From: Pseudomonas fluorescens
GTDB lineage: Bacteria > Pseudomonadota > Gammaproteobacteria > Pseudomonadales > Pseudomonadaceae
Assembly: GCF_000967965.1 (NCBI RefSeq)
Contig: NZ_LACC01000033.1
Location: forward strand, 1 to 52,415
Direction of reading: 5' to 3'
Length of the DNA: 52,415 nucleotides
A program made the position numbers and the translations under genes. This document shows, piece by piece, positions 8,882-17,586 of this stretch. Under the pieces are notes generated by a model. The model had not been told where the DNA came from, ran no database searches, and was given only the letters and a program-made list of their open reading frames with translations. Each line of letters opens with the position of its first letter. Within the stretch, counting starts at the first letter, position 1.

Positions 8882-11005
8882 GTGTCTCCGGGCTCTCCTT
8901 CACCGCATTCGCCTCTGGTACTGGCGCTGATTTTCAGCTCGCCGGTGCTGGCCGACGACTTGTTCCTGGACAGTGAACCACTGCCGCAAGTGCTCACCGC
9001 CACGCGCCTGAAGCAGTCGCCGGCGGCCGTGCCGGGAAGCATGACGGTGATTGACAGCGCCCTGATCCACGCCAGCGGAGCCCGCGACATCAGTGAACTG
9101 CTGCGTCTGGTGCCGGGGATGATGGTCGGCAACATCAGCGGCAACCAGGCAGCGGTGAACTACCACGGCACCAATGCAACTGAAGCGCGACGCATGCAAG
9201 TGCTGATAGACGGGCGCTCGGTGTATCGCGCCGGCCTGGCCACCGTCGACTGGAGCGACATTCCGGTGGCCATGGAAGATATCGAGCGCATCGAAGTTTT
9301 TCGCGGACCGAATACCGTCAGCTACGGCGCCAATGCCCTGATGGCGGTGGTCAACATCATTACCCGGCGGCCGGCCGACAGTCACGGTACGCGCATGAAG
9401 GTCACCCAGGGCCAGCGCGGCATCAACGACTTTTACGCCAGCCAGGGCCTGGGCTGGGAGGACGGTGACATGCGCCTGTCCCTGTCCGGCCAGCAAGACG
9501 ACGGCTTCGACACCGATCGAACCGGCGCGGACTACCATGACAGCCGTCGCCTCGATCGCTTCAATCTCGCCGTCAGCCAGAGCCTCGACGAACGGCAAAG
9601 CCTCGACTGGCAATTGAATGCCAAGGATGGCACCAACCAACGGCCCTATACCTACCGGCCGGTGTTCCCGGGGATTACCCGCGCGGGCAACGACTCCGAC
9701 GTCACCGCCAAGGACTACGCCGGGTCATTGCGCTGGAACCTGGACATCGATCCCGACCACAGCCTTTATATCCAGGGTTCGGCCCAACACTGGGATCGTC
9801 AGCAAACCTGGCGCGCCTGCGATGCTGAAATATCCTTCAGCCCGCAACTGACCGAACTCTGGCAATTGAACCCGAACTACACCGAACGCCTGGCCCGCAA
9901 TATCACGCGCTTCACCGGCCCTGGTGCGCCGGCCGGCACGCTCGCCGAGCAGGCGCTGGCCAATCAGGTGCTCGATCAATGGCGCAACGGCGCAAGCCAG
10001 ACCGTTTGCGGCGACATCGACCAGAGCACCCGAGAGTCGCGCTACGACCTCGAACTGCAGGACACCCTGAGCCTTGCCGATAACCTGCGGCTGGTCAGCG
10101 GGTTGAACTATCGTTACGACCGGGCCGATTCCGAGACCTACTTCAATGGCACTCTCGATGACACCATCTGGCGGGCGTTCGGCCAGTTCGAGTGGCGTGC
10201 CACCGAACACTGGCTGCTGCAAGGCGGTGCCATGTTCGAGGACACCCGGTTGATCGGCAGTTCGCTGACACCTCGCATGGCGGTCAACTACCTGATCAAT
10301 CCGCGTCACGGCTTGCGTGCGGTGTACTCCGAGGCCGTCCGTTCACCGGACATGTTCGAGAACAACGTCAACTGGAGTTATCAGGTCACCAACCTCAAGC
10401 CCGGCGCCTTTGGCCAGTCCAGCGCCCGTTATTTCGTCAAGACCCGTGGCCCCGGCGACCTCGACCAAGAGCACATGCGCTCCCGGGAACTGGGCTACAA
10501 CGGCTATTTTCCCGAACCGGGGCTGGCGCTCGACGTGAAGCTGTTCCACGACGAAATCACCGGCATGATCAGTGAACCGCTGCGCAACAATCAGTACATC
10601 GCCAGCAACGCCAACAAGGCACGCTTTTCGGGGGGCGAAACCCAGCTCGACTGGCGTGTCGGCAGCCTCGATCGCCTGCGACTGACCTATGCCTACGTCG
10701 ATGCCGACGCCAGCAATCCGCTGGATGCCAGGCAGACTGCAAGCAACAGTGGTTCGGCCGGATGGCTGCGCGATTGGGGCCAGGGCTGGAACAGTGCGCT
10801 TTTCTATTATGGCGATGACGCCCTCAACGGCTACCGCTTCGAACGGGTCGATGCGCGCATCGCCAAACGTATCGCCTTGGGCAAGGCCAGCCTGGAGCTG
10901 GCCGGAGTGCTCCAGCAACGGCTGGACAATCAGCCGACCACCTTCATCGACAACAACTATGACCAGCGCCACGTAATGTATTTCAGCGCGGAGCTGGAGC
11001 TTTAA
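8882..11005 (+). CDS. TonB-dependent outer-membrane receptor
   Basis: A 707-residue TonB-dependent receptor. A signal peptide (about 1-24, hydrophobic core LVLALIFSSPVLA) is followed by a plug domain that begins at LPQVLTATRLKQSPAAVPGS and contains RIEVFRGPNTVSYGANA and VVNIITRRP. The beta-barrel follows and ends with a C-terminal aromatic/hydrophobic strand (HVMYFSAELEL). No STN signalling domain precedes the plug, so it is not an FpvA-type transducer. The start is GTG at 8882 with AGGGA six bases upstream; an ATG further up is closed by a stop. No Fur-box-like sequence is visible upstream. The next gene starts one base after its stop and is followed by an overlapping hybrid kinase gene. The ligand is unknown. 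Confidence 0.88.
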   Translation: MSPGSPSPHSPLVLALIFSSPVLADDLFLDSEPLPQVLTATRLKQSPAAVPGSMTVIDSALIHASGARDISELLRLVPGMMVGNISGNQAAVNYHGTNATEARRMQVLIDGRSVYRAGLATVDWSDIPVAMEDIERIEVFRGPNTVSYGANALMAVVNIITRRPADSHGTRMKVTQGQRGINDFYASQGLGWEDGDMRLSLSGQQDDGFDTDRTGADYHDSRRLDRFNLAVSQSLDERQSLDWQLNAKDGTNQRPYTYRPVFPGITRAGNDSDVTAKDYAGSLRWNLDIDPDHSLYIQGSAQHWDRQQTWRACDAEISFSPQLTELWQLNPNYTERLARNITRFTGPGAPAGTLAEQALANQVLDQWRNGASQTVCGDIDQSTRESRYDLELQDTLSLADNLRLVSGLNYRYDRADSETYFNGTLDDTIWRAFGQFEWRATEHWLLQGGAMFEDTRLIGSSLTPRMAVNYLINPRHGLRAVYSEAVRSPDMFENNVNWSYQVTNLKPGAFGQSSARYFVKTRGPGDLDQEHMRSRELGYNGYFPEPGLALDVKLFHDEITGMISEPLRNNQYIASNANKARFSGGETQLDWRVGSLDRLRLTYAYVDADASNPLDARQTASNSGSAGWLRDWGQGWNSALFYYGDDALNGYRFERVDARIAKRIALGKASLELAGVLQQRLDNQPTTFIDNNYDQRHVMYFSAELEL

Positions 11006-11006
11006 G

Positions 11007-11939
11007 ATGCCGAATCGTCCGGCCTGCAGAATGCCGACCCTGGGTCGGCTGCTGGCCATACTCTGCCTGCTATCAAGCGGCCTGCTGGGCAGCCTGGCGA
11101 GTAATGCGGCCGACATTTTGCTCACGGGTGCCGAAGACAGCCCCGCTGTGCGGGCGTTTACCCAGGCCCTGAGCGAGTTGCGACCAAGCGATAGCGTACG
11201 CTTCCAGACGCTGGCCAAAATGCCGATACCGGACAAGTTGCCGGAAAACATCCGCTTGATACTGCTCGACCTGCCCAGCCTCGACTGGCGCCTGCAGAAC
11301 GCCCAGGGCCCGGCGACACTGGTATTGCGCATCAGCCGCCTGCAGGCCCGGCAGCGCTTGAACAACTCGCTGCCTGCACGCCTTTGCCTGCTATGGAGCG
11401 ATCCACCACTGGATCGCCAGTTGCGCTTGACCCGCACCCTGTTGCCCCAGGCCAGACGCGTCGGCGTGCTCTACGACACCCACAGTGAATTCCTCTTGAA
11501 TGAGCTGCGTCAGGCCGCCCTCCCCCTGGATCTTGAGGTGGTCACCCAGCGCTGGGACAACATTCACGACAGTCGTCCATTACAGGCCCTGCTAAATAAA
11601 AGCGACGTGTTGCTGGGCCTGGACGATGCCGACCTGTACAACCCGCAAACCGCAAAGAACCTGCTGCTGAGCAGCTACTCCCGGCAAGTGGCGCTGATCG
11701 GACCCAACGCCGGATTCGTCAAGGCCGGGAGCCTGGCCAGTACCTATAGCGATCAGAGCGATTGGTTGGCGGTCCTCGACGAATTGCTCGACCGGCCTCC
11801 GGCCACCTGGCCGCACACGTACTATCCCCATCGATTCAAGGTCGCGAGCAATCCGCAGGTGGCGCGTTCATTGGGTATCGAACAGATAAACGAAGCGTCT
11901 GTCGCCACACTGCTGGCTGAAGGAGAACGCCGTCCATGA
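11007..11939 (+). CDS. Periplasmic ABC-type substrate-binding-like protein
   Basis: A 310-residue protein with an N-terminal signal peptide or anchor (LGRLLAILCLLSSGLLGSLAS, cleavage probably near SNAA). The two-lobed body resembles the TrpX/YtcQ-like uncharacterised ABC substrate-binding family: RVGVLYDTHSEFLLNELRQA for one lobe and DVLLGLDDADLYNPQTAKN for the other. No permease or ATPase gene is nearby. Its stop overlaps the start of a hybrid sensor kinase gene (ATGA) and its start lies one base after the TonB receptor stop. That arrangement suggests it binds or presents a ligand to the kinase rather than feeding a transporter; this is inference. Confidence 0.72.
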   Translation: MPNRPACRMPTLGRLLAILCLLSSGLLGSLASNAADILLTGAEDSPAVRAFTQALSELRPSDSVRFQTLAKMPIPDKLPENIRLILLDLPSLDWRLQNAQGPATLVLRISRLQARQRLNNSLPARLCLLWSDPPLDRQLRLTRTLLPQARRVGVLYDTHSEFLLNELRQAALPLDLEVVTQRWDNIHDSRPLQALLNKSDVLLGLDDADLYNPQTAKNLLLSSYSRQVALIGPNAGFVKAGSLASTYSDQSDWLAVLDELLDRPPATWPHTYYPHRFKVASNPQVARSLGIEQINEASVATLLAEGERRP

Positions 11940-13837
11940 GTTTGCGCCGTCGCTGGGACATCAACACCCGCACCCAACTGATCAGCCTCGGCCCTGCACT
12001 GCTGCTGACCTTGTTGCTGATCAGTTTCTTCACGTTCGTGCGTATTCAGGATCTGCGTCAGGAAATCACCCACACCGGCCAGCTGATCGCCAATCAACTG
12101 GCCCCGGCCACCGAGTACGGAGTGATTTCGGGCAACATCGAAGTGCTCGACACCTTGCTCAAGGCGACGCTGGCCACACCCAACGTGAGCTTTCTGGAAA
12201 TCCAGGACAGCGCCAACCGGGTTCTGGTGTACGTCGAACAACCGAACGAACATCATAATCGCGCGCAACAGCTCGAAGTGTTCCAGGCACCGATACGGCT
12301 CCAGCGCATCGCTTTGCACAATGATTTTTTCCAGAGCAGCAAAACCGCCACCGTGGCCCCTGTCGAAGACTATCTAGGCCGGGTGATCGTCGGGCTTTCC
12401 AACGACGCCTTCAGCCGGCGCCAACAGGAAATCGTGCTCAAGGCCGCCATCCTGGCACTGTTTGCCCTGCTGTTTACCTTCATTGTGGCCCGGCGTCTGG
12501 CGGGCAGCCTGTCGCAACCGATCCGCGATATCGGCAATGCGGTCAAGGCGATCCAGGACGGCGACTACAAGACACCGCTACCGATTGTCGATGACACCGA
12601 GCTGGGGGCGCTGTCGCAACACATCAACAACCTCGCCAGCGGTCTCGAGCAGGCCAGCCGCGAACAGCATCAGGCCATGGCGCAGCTGATCCAGACCCGC
12701 GAAGAAGCGGAAAAGGCCAACAACGCCAAATCCGATTTCCTCGCCATGATGAGCCATGAACTGCGCACGCCAATGAATGGCGTACAGGGCATGCTGCAGT
12801 TGCTGGAAACCACCGACATGACCGAGGAACAGGTGGAATACGCGGCGCTGGCCTCGGAATCCACCGAGCACTTGCTCAAGGTCATCAACGACATCCTGGA
12901 TTTCTCGCGGATCGAACGTTCAGAGCTGGAACTGGAGCACATCCCGTTCAACCTCGCCGACCTGATCGGCAGTTGCGCCCAGTCGTTCCAGCACAGCGCC
13001 GCGCAACGTGGTCTGGACCTGCAACTGATGATCCCCGACGACATGCGCGGCTTGCAGGCCAAGGGCGACCCGACGCGTATCCGGCAGATACTGGTCAACC
13101 TGGTTGGCAATGCACTGAAATTCACCGAGCAGGGCCGCGTCACCATCGAGGCGCAGTGGCAGTCGCTGGACCACGAGTTGCTGTGGTTCACCTGCACCGT
13201 GCGCGACAGCGGCATCGGCATCCCGGCGCAAAGCCTGGAATTGATGTTCAACGCTTTCCAGCAGGCCGACAGCTCCATTTCAAGACGTTACGGCGGCACG
13301 GGGCTGGGCCTGCCGATTGCCCGTACCCTGGCCGAACGCATGGGCGGCACCTTGCGCGCACAAAGTGAGGAAGGCCGCGGTTCGGTGTTCACCCTGGAAA
13401 TTCCCCTGGCTCTGCACCAGCAGACCCAACCGCTATTGCCCCCTCGCGCGCAATCGCGCAACAGCAATGGCGAGGGGCGCAATGTGCTGTTGGTCGAAGA
13501 CAACCCGGTCAACCAGACCGTCATCGAAGCCATGTTGCGCAGCCTGGGCTTCAAGGTCAGTGTCGCCGCCGACGGCGCGCAGGCGGTACGCAGTGCCGAG
13601 AGCCTGATTTTCGAAGCGATCCTGATGGATTGCCGCTTGCCGATCATCGATGGCTATGAAGCCACCCGACAAATCCGCAAGCTACCCGGCTGCACCGACC
13701 TGCCGATCATCGCCCTGACCGCCAACGCCTTGCAGGGTGACCGCGAAGCCTGTCTGTCGGCAGGGATGAACGATTACCTGGCCAAGCCGTTCAAACGGAC
13801 TGATCTGCAGCAAATTCTGCAGCGATGGGTGCAGTAG
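11936..13837 (+). CDS. Hybrid sensor histidine kinase/response regulator (PA1611-like)
   Basis: A 633-residue membrane hybrid kinase. Order: TM1 (about 17-36), a periplasmic CHASE8-like sensor region (about 40-160), TM2 (about 168-186), HAMP (about 188-240), HisKA with MMSHELRTPMNG (His274), HATPase_c (about 380-500, motifs NLVGNALKF, DSGIGIP, GGTGLGLPIA) and a receiver domain from about 518 with acceptor Asp565 (LMDCRLP). No Hpt domain is present. By position next to fabA and by architecture it matches P. aeruginosa PA1611, reported to interact with RetS in the Gac network; that role is inferred here. It is coupled to the upstream binding-protein-like gene. Confidence 0.9.
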   Translation: MSLRRRWDINTRTQLISLGPALLLTLLLISFFTFVRIQDLRQEITHTGQLIANQLAPATEYGVISGNIEVLDTLLKATLATPNVSFLEIQDSANRVLVYVEQPNEHHNRAQQLEVFQAPIRLQRIALHNDFFQSSKTATVAPVEDYLGRVIVGLSNDAFSRRQQEIVLKAAILALFALLFTFIVARRLAGSLSQPIRDIGNAVKAIQDGDYKTPLPIVDDTELGALSQHINNLASGLEQASREQHQAMAQLIQTREEAEKANNAKSDFLAMMSHELRTPMNGVQGMLQLLETTDMTEEQVEYAALASESTEHLLKVINDILDFSRIERSELELEHIPFNLADLIGSCAQSFQHSAAQRGLDLQLMIPDDMRGLQAKGDPTRIRQILVNLVGNALKFTEQGRVTIEAQWQSLDHELLWFTCTVRDSGIGIPAQSLELMFNAFQQADSSISRRYGGTGLGLPIARTLAERMGGTLRAQSEEGRGSVFTLEIPLALHQQTQPLLPPRAQSRNSNGEGRNVLLVEDNPVNQTVIEAMLRSLGFKVSVAADGAQAVRSAESLIFEAILMDCRLPIIDGYEATRQIRKLPGCTDLPIIALTANALQGDREACLSAGMNDYLAKPFKRTDLQQILQRWVQ

Positions 13838-13937
13838 TACAGGCCTTTCGAGCATCTGCGACTGGCGTGAAAGGCGAAAGTGCGGCAGTCTTAGTCACCC
13901 GAACAGGCCCGAAAAGGGGCTTGAATAATAATTTCAG

Positions 13938-13951
13938 TGCACAAGTGTACA
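13938..13951. promoter_or_regulatory. Palindromic operator candidate upstream of fabA (DesT/FabR type)
   Basis: The hyphenated palindrome TGCACAAGTGTACA lies about 135 bases upstream of fabA in the only sizeable gap before the operon. TetR-family regulators DesT and FabR control fabAB in pseudomonads and enterobacteria through TGTACA-like palindromes. The match is by eye and the exact consensus was not scored. Confidence 0.35.
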
Positions 13952-14084
13952 TTCATGTCCTTGGTGCTGTGACTTTCACCACAACGCAATAGTCTATGAG
14001 TAGGCTGCCGGTTCGAGGCATGAACGCTTCGATCGGCCGGGAAGATTTGCCCCACCTGCCGCATGGGACTATTGAGGAGCTCGC

Positions 14085-14600
14085 ATGACCAAACAAAACG
14101 CCTTTACCCGGGAAGACCTGCTGCGCTGCGGTCGCGGTGAGCTGTTCGGCCCTGGTAACGCGCAACTGCCCGCCCCGAACATGCTGATGGTTGATCGCAT
14201 CACCCTTATCAGCGAAGAAGGTGGCAAGTACGGCAAAGGTGAATTGGTCGCCGAGCTGGATATCAATCCGGACCTGTGGTTCTTCGCCTGCCACTTCGAA
14301 GGCGACCCGGTGATGCCGGGCTGCCTGGGCCTCGACGCCATGTGGCAACTGGTCGGTTTCTTCCTGGGCTGGCAAGGCCTGCCGGGCCGTGGCCGTGCGC
14401 TGGGTTCGGGCGAAGTGAAATTCTTCGGCCAGGTCCTGCCGACCGCCAAGAAAGTCACCTATAACATTCATATCAAGCGCGTCCTCAAGGGCAAGCTGAA
14501 CCTGGCCATCGCCGACGGTTCGGTCACTGTCGACGGTCGCGAAATCTACACCGCCGAAGGCCTCCGGGTCGGCGTGTTCACCTCCACTGACAACTTCTAA
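14085..14600 (+). CDS. fabA: 3-hydroxydecanoyl-ACP dehydratase/isomerase
   Basis: A 171-residue hotdog-fold enzyme. It dehydrates 3-hydroxyacyl-ACP and isomerises trans-2-decenoyl-ACP to the cis-3 isomer, the branch point for unsaturated fatty acids. The catalytic His70 (FFACHFEGDPVMPG) and Asp84 (LGLDAMW) are at the positions known from E. coli FabA, and the length is the same. ATG 14085 has GAGGAGCTC upstream. fabB starts 11 bases after its stop, so the two form an operon. Confidence 0.97.
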   Translation: MTKQNAFTREDLLRCGRGELFGPGNAQLPAPNMLMVDRITLISEEGGKYGKGELVAELDINPDLWFFACHFEGDPVMPGCLGLDAMWQLVGFFLGWQGLPGRGRALGSGEVKFFGQVLPTAKKVTYNIHIKRVLKGKLNLAIADGSVTVDGREIYTAEGLRVGVFTSTDNF

Positions 14601-14611
14601 GGGTTATCCGC

Positions 14612-15832
14612 ATGCGCCGCGTCGTTATCACTGGTCTGGGCATCGTTTCTTGCCTGGGCAATGACAAAGAGACCGTCTCCGCTAACCTGCGTGCAAGCCG
14701 CCCTGGCATCCGGTTCAACCCGGAATATGCCGAAATGGGTCTGCGTAGCCAGGTTTCCGGCTCCATTGACCTCAACCTTGAAGAACTGATCGATCGCAAG
14801 ATCTATCGCTTCGTCGGCCACGCGGCAGCTTATGCCTACCTGGCCATGAAAGACGCCATCACCGACTCCGGCCTGACCGAAGAGCAGGTGTCCAACCCGC
14901 GTACCGGCCTGATCGCCGGTTCCGGTGGCGCATCGACCCTGAATCAGATGGAAGCGCTGGACATCCTGCGCGAGAAAGGCGTCAAGCGCGTCGGCCCATA
15001 CCGCGTAACGCGGACCATGAGCAGCACCGTTTCCGCGTGCCTGGCCACTCCGTTCAAGATCAAGGGCCTGAACTACTCCATCGCGTCTGCCTGCGCCACC
15101 AGTGCTCACTGCATCGGTACCGCCATGGAACAGATCCAGATGGGCAAGCAGGACATCGTCTTCGCCGGTGGCGGTGAAGAAGAGCACTGGAGCCAGTCGT
15201 TCCTGTTCGACGCCATGGGCGCCCTGTCCAGCAAGCGCAACGACACCCCGGAAAAAGCTTCCCGTGCCTACGACGCCGACCGTGACGGTTTCGTCATCGC
15301 CGGCGGTGGCGGCATGGTCGTGGTTGAAGAGCTGGAACACGCTCTGGCCCGTGGCGCGAAAATCTACGCGGAAATCGTCGGCTACGGCGCGACCTCCGAC
15401 GGCTACGACATGGTTGCCCCGAGTGGCGAAGGCGCGATCCGCTGCATGCAGCAGGCACTGTCCACCGTCGACACCCCGATCGACTACCTGAACACCCACG
15501 GCACTTCGACCCCGGTCGGCGACGTCGCGGAAATGAAAGGTGTGCGTGAAGTGTTCGGCGACAAGGCTCCGGCCATCAGCTCCACCAAGAGCCTGTCCGG
15601 TCACTCGCTGGGCGCCGCCGGCGTTCACGAAGCGATCTACTGCATGCTGATGATGGAAGGCAACTTCATTGCCGGCTCCGCCAACATCGACGAACTCGAC
15701 CCTGAAGTGGCCGATCTGCCGGTGCTGACCAAGACCCGCGAAAACGCCACCATCAACACCGTGATGAGCAACAGCTTCGGTTTCGGTGGCACCAACGCCA
15801 CCCTGGTACTGAAGCGCTGGCAGGGCAAGTAA
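14612..15832 (+). CDS. fabB: Beta-ketoacyl-ACP synthase I
   Basis: A 406-residue condensing enzyme (KAS I) that elongates cis-3-decenoyl-ACP made by FabA. The Cys-His-His triad is complete: Cys161 in SACATSAHC, His296 in NTHGTSTPVGD and His331 in KSLSGHSLGAAG. The C-terminal FGFGGTNATLVL motif is present. Length and order after fabA are standard for pseudomonads. A strong terminator follows at 15859-15889. Confidence 0.97.
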   Translation: MRRVVITGLGIVSCLGNDKETVSANLRASRPGIRFNPEYAEMGLRSQVSGSIDLNLEELIDRKIYRFVGHAAAYAYLAMKDAITDSGLTEEQVSNPRTGLIAGSGGASTLNQMEALDILREKGVKRVGPYRVTRTMSSTVSACLATPFKIKGLNYSIASACATSAHCIGTAMEQIQMGKQDIVFAGGGEEEHWSQSFLFDAMGALSSKRNDTPEKASRAYDADRDGFVIAGGGGMVVVEELEHALARGAKIYAEIVGYGATSDGYDMVAPSGEGAIRCMQQALSTVDTPIDYLNTHGTSTPVGDVAEMKGVREVFGDKAPAISSTKSLSGHSLGAAGVHEAIYCMLMMEGNFIAGSANIDELDPEVADLPVLTKTRENATINTVMSNSFGFGGTNATLVLKRWQGK

Positions 15833-15858
15833 CACCCCACCATAACGCCGCACAAGAA

Positions 15859-15889
15859 AACGCCCCGACTGGTTCGGGGCGTTTTTTTT
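15859..15889 (+). terminator. Rho-independent terminator after fabB
   Basis: An AACGCCCCGA stem pairs with TCGGGGCGTT around a four-base loop and is followed by eight T residues. It ends the fabAB operon. Confidence 0.92.
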
Positions 15890-15925
15890 GCCTTGAGAAA
15901 AGCCTCAAGACATACACAAGTCCTC

Positions 15926-16015
15926 TGTAGGAGTGAGCCTGCTCGCGATAGAGGTATTCCAGGCAACATCACTGGTAACTGACCCACCGCTATCGCGAGC
16001 AGGCTCACTCCTACA
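15926..16015. repeat. REPIN
   Basis: Inverted REP units, TGTAGGAGTGAGCCTGCTCG at the left and its complement at the right, flank a 40-base spacer. The stretch 15833-16224 otherwise holds the fabB terminator, this element and the promoter of the 62-residue protein gene. Confidence 0.88.
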
Positions 16016-16146
16016 AGCGTCTGCGGTGCGTTCTGAAGATGAAGCTTTTGTCATGAAACTTAATGCCCTGTGACCGAATGTCGCGTGTTTAGCGGGCTGC
16101 AGGACTGTTTCCGTTTTTGCAAAAAACCGTTACCAAACTCAGTTAT

Positions 16147-16175
16147 TTACTTAGCAAGCTAACAAAACATATAAC
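16147..16175 (+). promoter_or_regulatory. Candidate promoter overlapped by a SlyA-type palindrome
   Basis: TTACTT (16147-16152) and TATAAC (16170-16175) are 17 bases apart and form a plausible sigma-70 promoter. TTAGCAAGCTAA at 16151-16162 is a perfect palindrome identical to the consensus recognised by the MarR-family regulator SlyA. It covers the end of the -35 and the spacer, a position suited to repression. The gene for the 62-residue protein starts about 50 bases downstream. Confidence 0.5.
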
Positions 16176-16224
16176 AAAGGCCTGCACACGCCTTGCTGCA
16201 GATAACAGAGATTGGAGCTAGCAG

Positions 16225-16413
16225 ATGACTGTAAAAGTAACTGAACGCGACGATTCACATAAATCCCACGAGGGTGTAGCCGCCGGTATCCGGATCTGGG
16301 ATGTGCATCAACAAGACCTGCTGGTCGGGATGTTCCATTCCGAGATCGACGCACAAAACTACAGGGCCGAACTGGAAATGCTCGAGCGCAAAAGCGAGCT
16401 CGCAACCGGTTGA
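16225..16413 (+). CDS. Small conserved hypothetical protein, 62 residues
   Basis: The frame begins with ATG preceded by TTGGAG at good spacing. The protein is soluble and acidic/basic mixed, with a charged N-terminus, a central IRIWDVHQQDLLVGMFHSE segment and a C-terminal amphipathic helix (IDAQNYRAELEMLERKSE). I do not recognise a named family. Coding is supported by the ribosome site, the upstream promoter/operator candidate and a stem-loop after the stop. Function unknown. Confidence 0.65.
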   Translation: MTVKVTERDDSHKSHEGVAAGIRIWDVHQQDLLVGMFHSEIDAQNYRAELEMLERKSELATG

Positions 16414-16431
16414 AGACAGACTCCACACCAT

Positions 16432-16464
16432 GCAGCCTGCCCCCTCCCCGCACGGGCAGGCTGC
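16432..16464. terminator. Stem-loop between convergent genes (possible bidirectional terminator)
   Basis: GCAGCCTGCCC pairs with GGGCAGGCTGC (11 bp) around an 11-base loop, between the 62-residue gene and the leftward nitrilase-like gene. There is no clear T-run on either side, so termination is uncertain. Confidence 0.4.
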
Positions 16465-16480
16465 GACCGGAGGACGCGGC

Positions 16481-17428
16481 TCAGGCAATCTGAATGGCCG
16501 CTAAATGAAGCGAGTCGTCGATCTCCACCGAAGGAACAACACCGACGATCCAGCCCGCCTCAAGTTTCACCACCTCGCACTCACCATCACCCATGCCGTC
16601 ATTGCGGACGGCAAACTGAAGCGAAGACAGATGACGCTTGCCGTAATCGAAGTTCATGCCACAGGCAATCAGAAAATCGATTTTTGCCCCCGCCTGTTCA
16701 ACTTCCTTATCCCGTTCACCGTCTTTCAACACCGCATAATCTAGGCACAAGTTGATACCGAATGGGCAACCCGCGACAAGACTATTAATGAATATCCCTT
16801 CGTAACCACCAAAGTAACTGTGCTCGGCCCGTACATCACTGACTTTCTTTACCCTTACCACGACCTCATCGAACAACTTGAAAAACCAGTACCCGTCTTC
16901 CGCGCCTACATGCCTTCCAAAATCGATTCCAGACACATAACGTTTCGGCCACATCGACATAAGCGGAATGTCAGCCTCGTACTCCTTATTGGAAATGGTC
17001 AGCACATAATTAACGACATCGTAATAGCTCGACTCCCCCTCTCCCACTTTGATCAGCGTCGCACAACTTCCCGCCAATAAAACGATCTTGCCGTACAGTT
17101 CCACTGGCAGATCGCTTATCAACAGCGTCACACACTCGGTCACCTTCGTCAGATAGGCAGAGTTCAGTTCGTGAAGTTCTTGCTCATTGCGGACTTCGTG
17201 CCAGGGAATGTTCCAGAAAAACTCAGGCAAGGTTACGAAAACGCAAGCAGACCCGCCGTGATCGTCGCGAGCAGCTTTCGCAGCAATCTTGATCTTTCGG
17301 CGTACAAGCTCCGCTCGCGCGACAAGCTCGTCGTCAAGATAATCGTGAATGGATTGATCGAGTTGTCGCGGCCGTGAAAGCTGCGATTTAAAAGTGGGTT
17401 GGCGTAACGAGGCGATACTTACCAGCAT
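16481..17428 (-). CDS. Divergent nitrilase-superfamily-like hypothetical protein
   Basis: A 315-residue soluble protein without signal peptide. I do not recognise it as a named family, but three blocks are spaced as in carbon-nitrogen hydrolases: CVFVTLPEFFW with candidate catalytic Glu69, a basic MWPKRYVSG block with candidate Lys162, and CPFGINLCLDY with candidate nucleophile Cys228 in the G-x-x-x-C-x-D context. GAKIDFLIACGMNF follows like the post-cysteine strand of nitrilases. Family length (about 260-320) fits. ATG 17428 has AAGGA upstream. The gene is more AT-rich and less GC3-biased than its neighbours, has no same-strand operon partner, and sits in an accessory patch, suggesting acquisition. 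Enzyme activity is a hypothesis. Confidence 0.7.
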   Translation of the reverse strand: MLVSIASLRQPTFKSQLSRPRQLDQSIHDYLDDELVARAELVRRKIKIAAKAARDDHGGSACVFVTLPEFFWNIPWHEVRNEQELHELNSAYLTKVTECVTLLISDLPVELYGKIVLLAGSCATLIKVGEGESSYYDVVNYVLTISNKEYEADIPLMSMWPKRYVSGIDFGRHVGAEDGYWFFKLFDEVVVRVKKVSDVRAEHSYFGGYEGIFINSLVAGCPFGINLCLDYAVLKDGERDKEVEQAGAKIDFLIACGMNFDYGKRHLSSLQFAVRNDGMGDGECEVVKLEAGWIVGVVPSVEIDDSLHLAAIQIA

Positions 17429-17491
17429 TGAGAATATCCTTATTCATTGAAGTTCATTCCATTAGTTCTCTCCCCTGAGAATATTTCGGGC

Positions 17492-17534
17492 AAAAGAAAA
17501 CCCGAGAGATCGTATCGACGCGATCTTTCGGGTT
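17492..17534 (-). terminator. Rho-independent terminator after the DUF2058 gene
   Basis: AACCCGA-AGATCG and CGATCT-TCGGGTT form a long stem, and on the minus strand the stem is followed by TTTTCTTTT. It lies 53 bases after the stop of the leftward DUF2058 gene. Confidence 0.85.
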
Positions 17535-17586
17535 CAATTGATTAATCCAGCAATGTACTAACAAACATGTAATGCCAGAGAAGCGA

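Noticed and set aside
14597..15853. A 418-codon frame antisense to fabB
   Set aside because: fabB has a full catalytic triad on the plus strand; the antisense product is repetitive and has no start signals.
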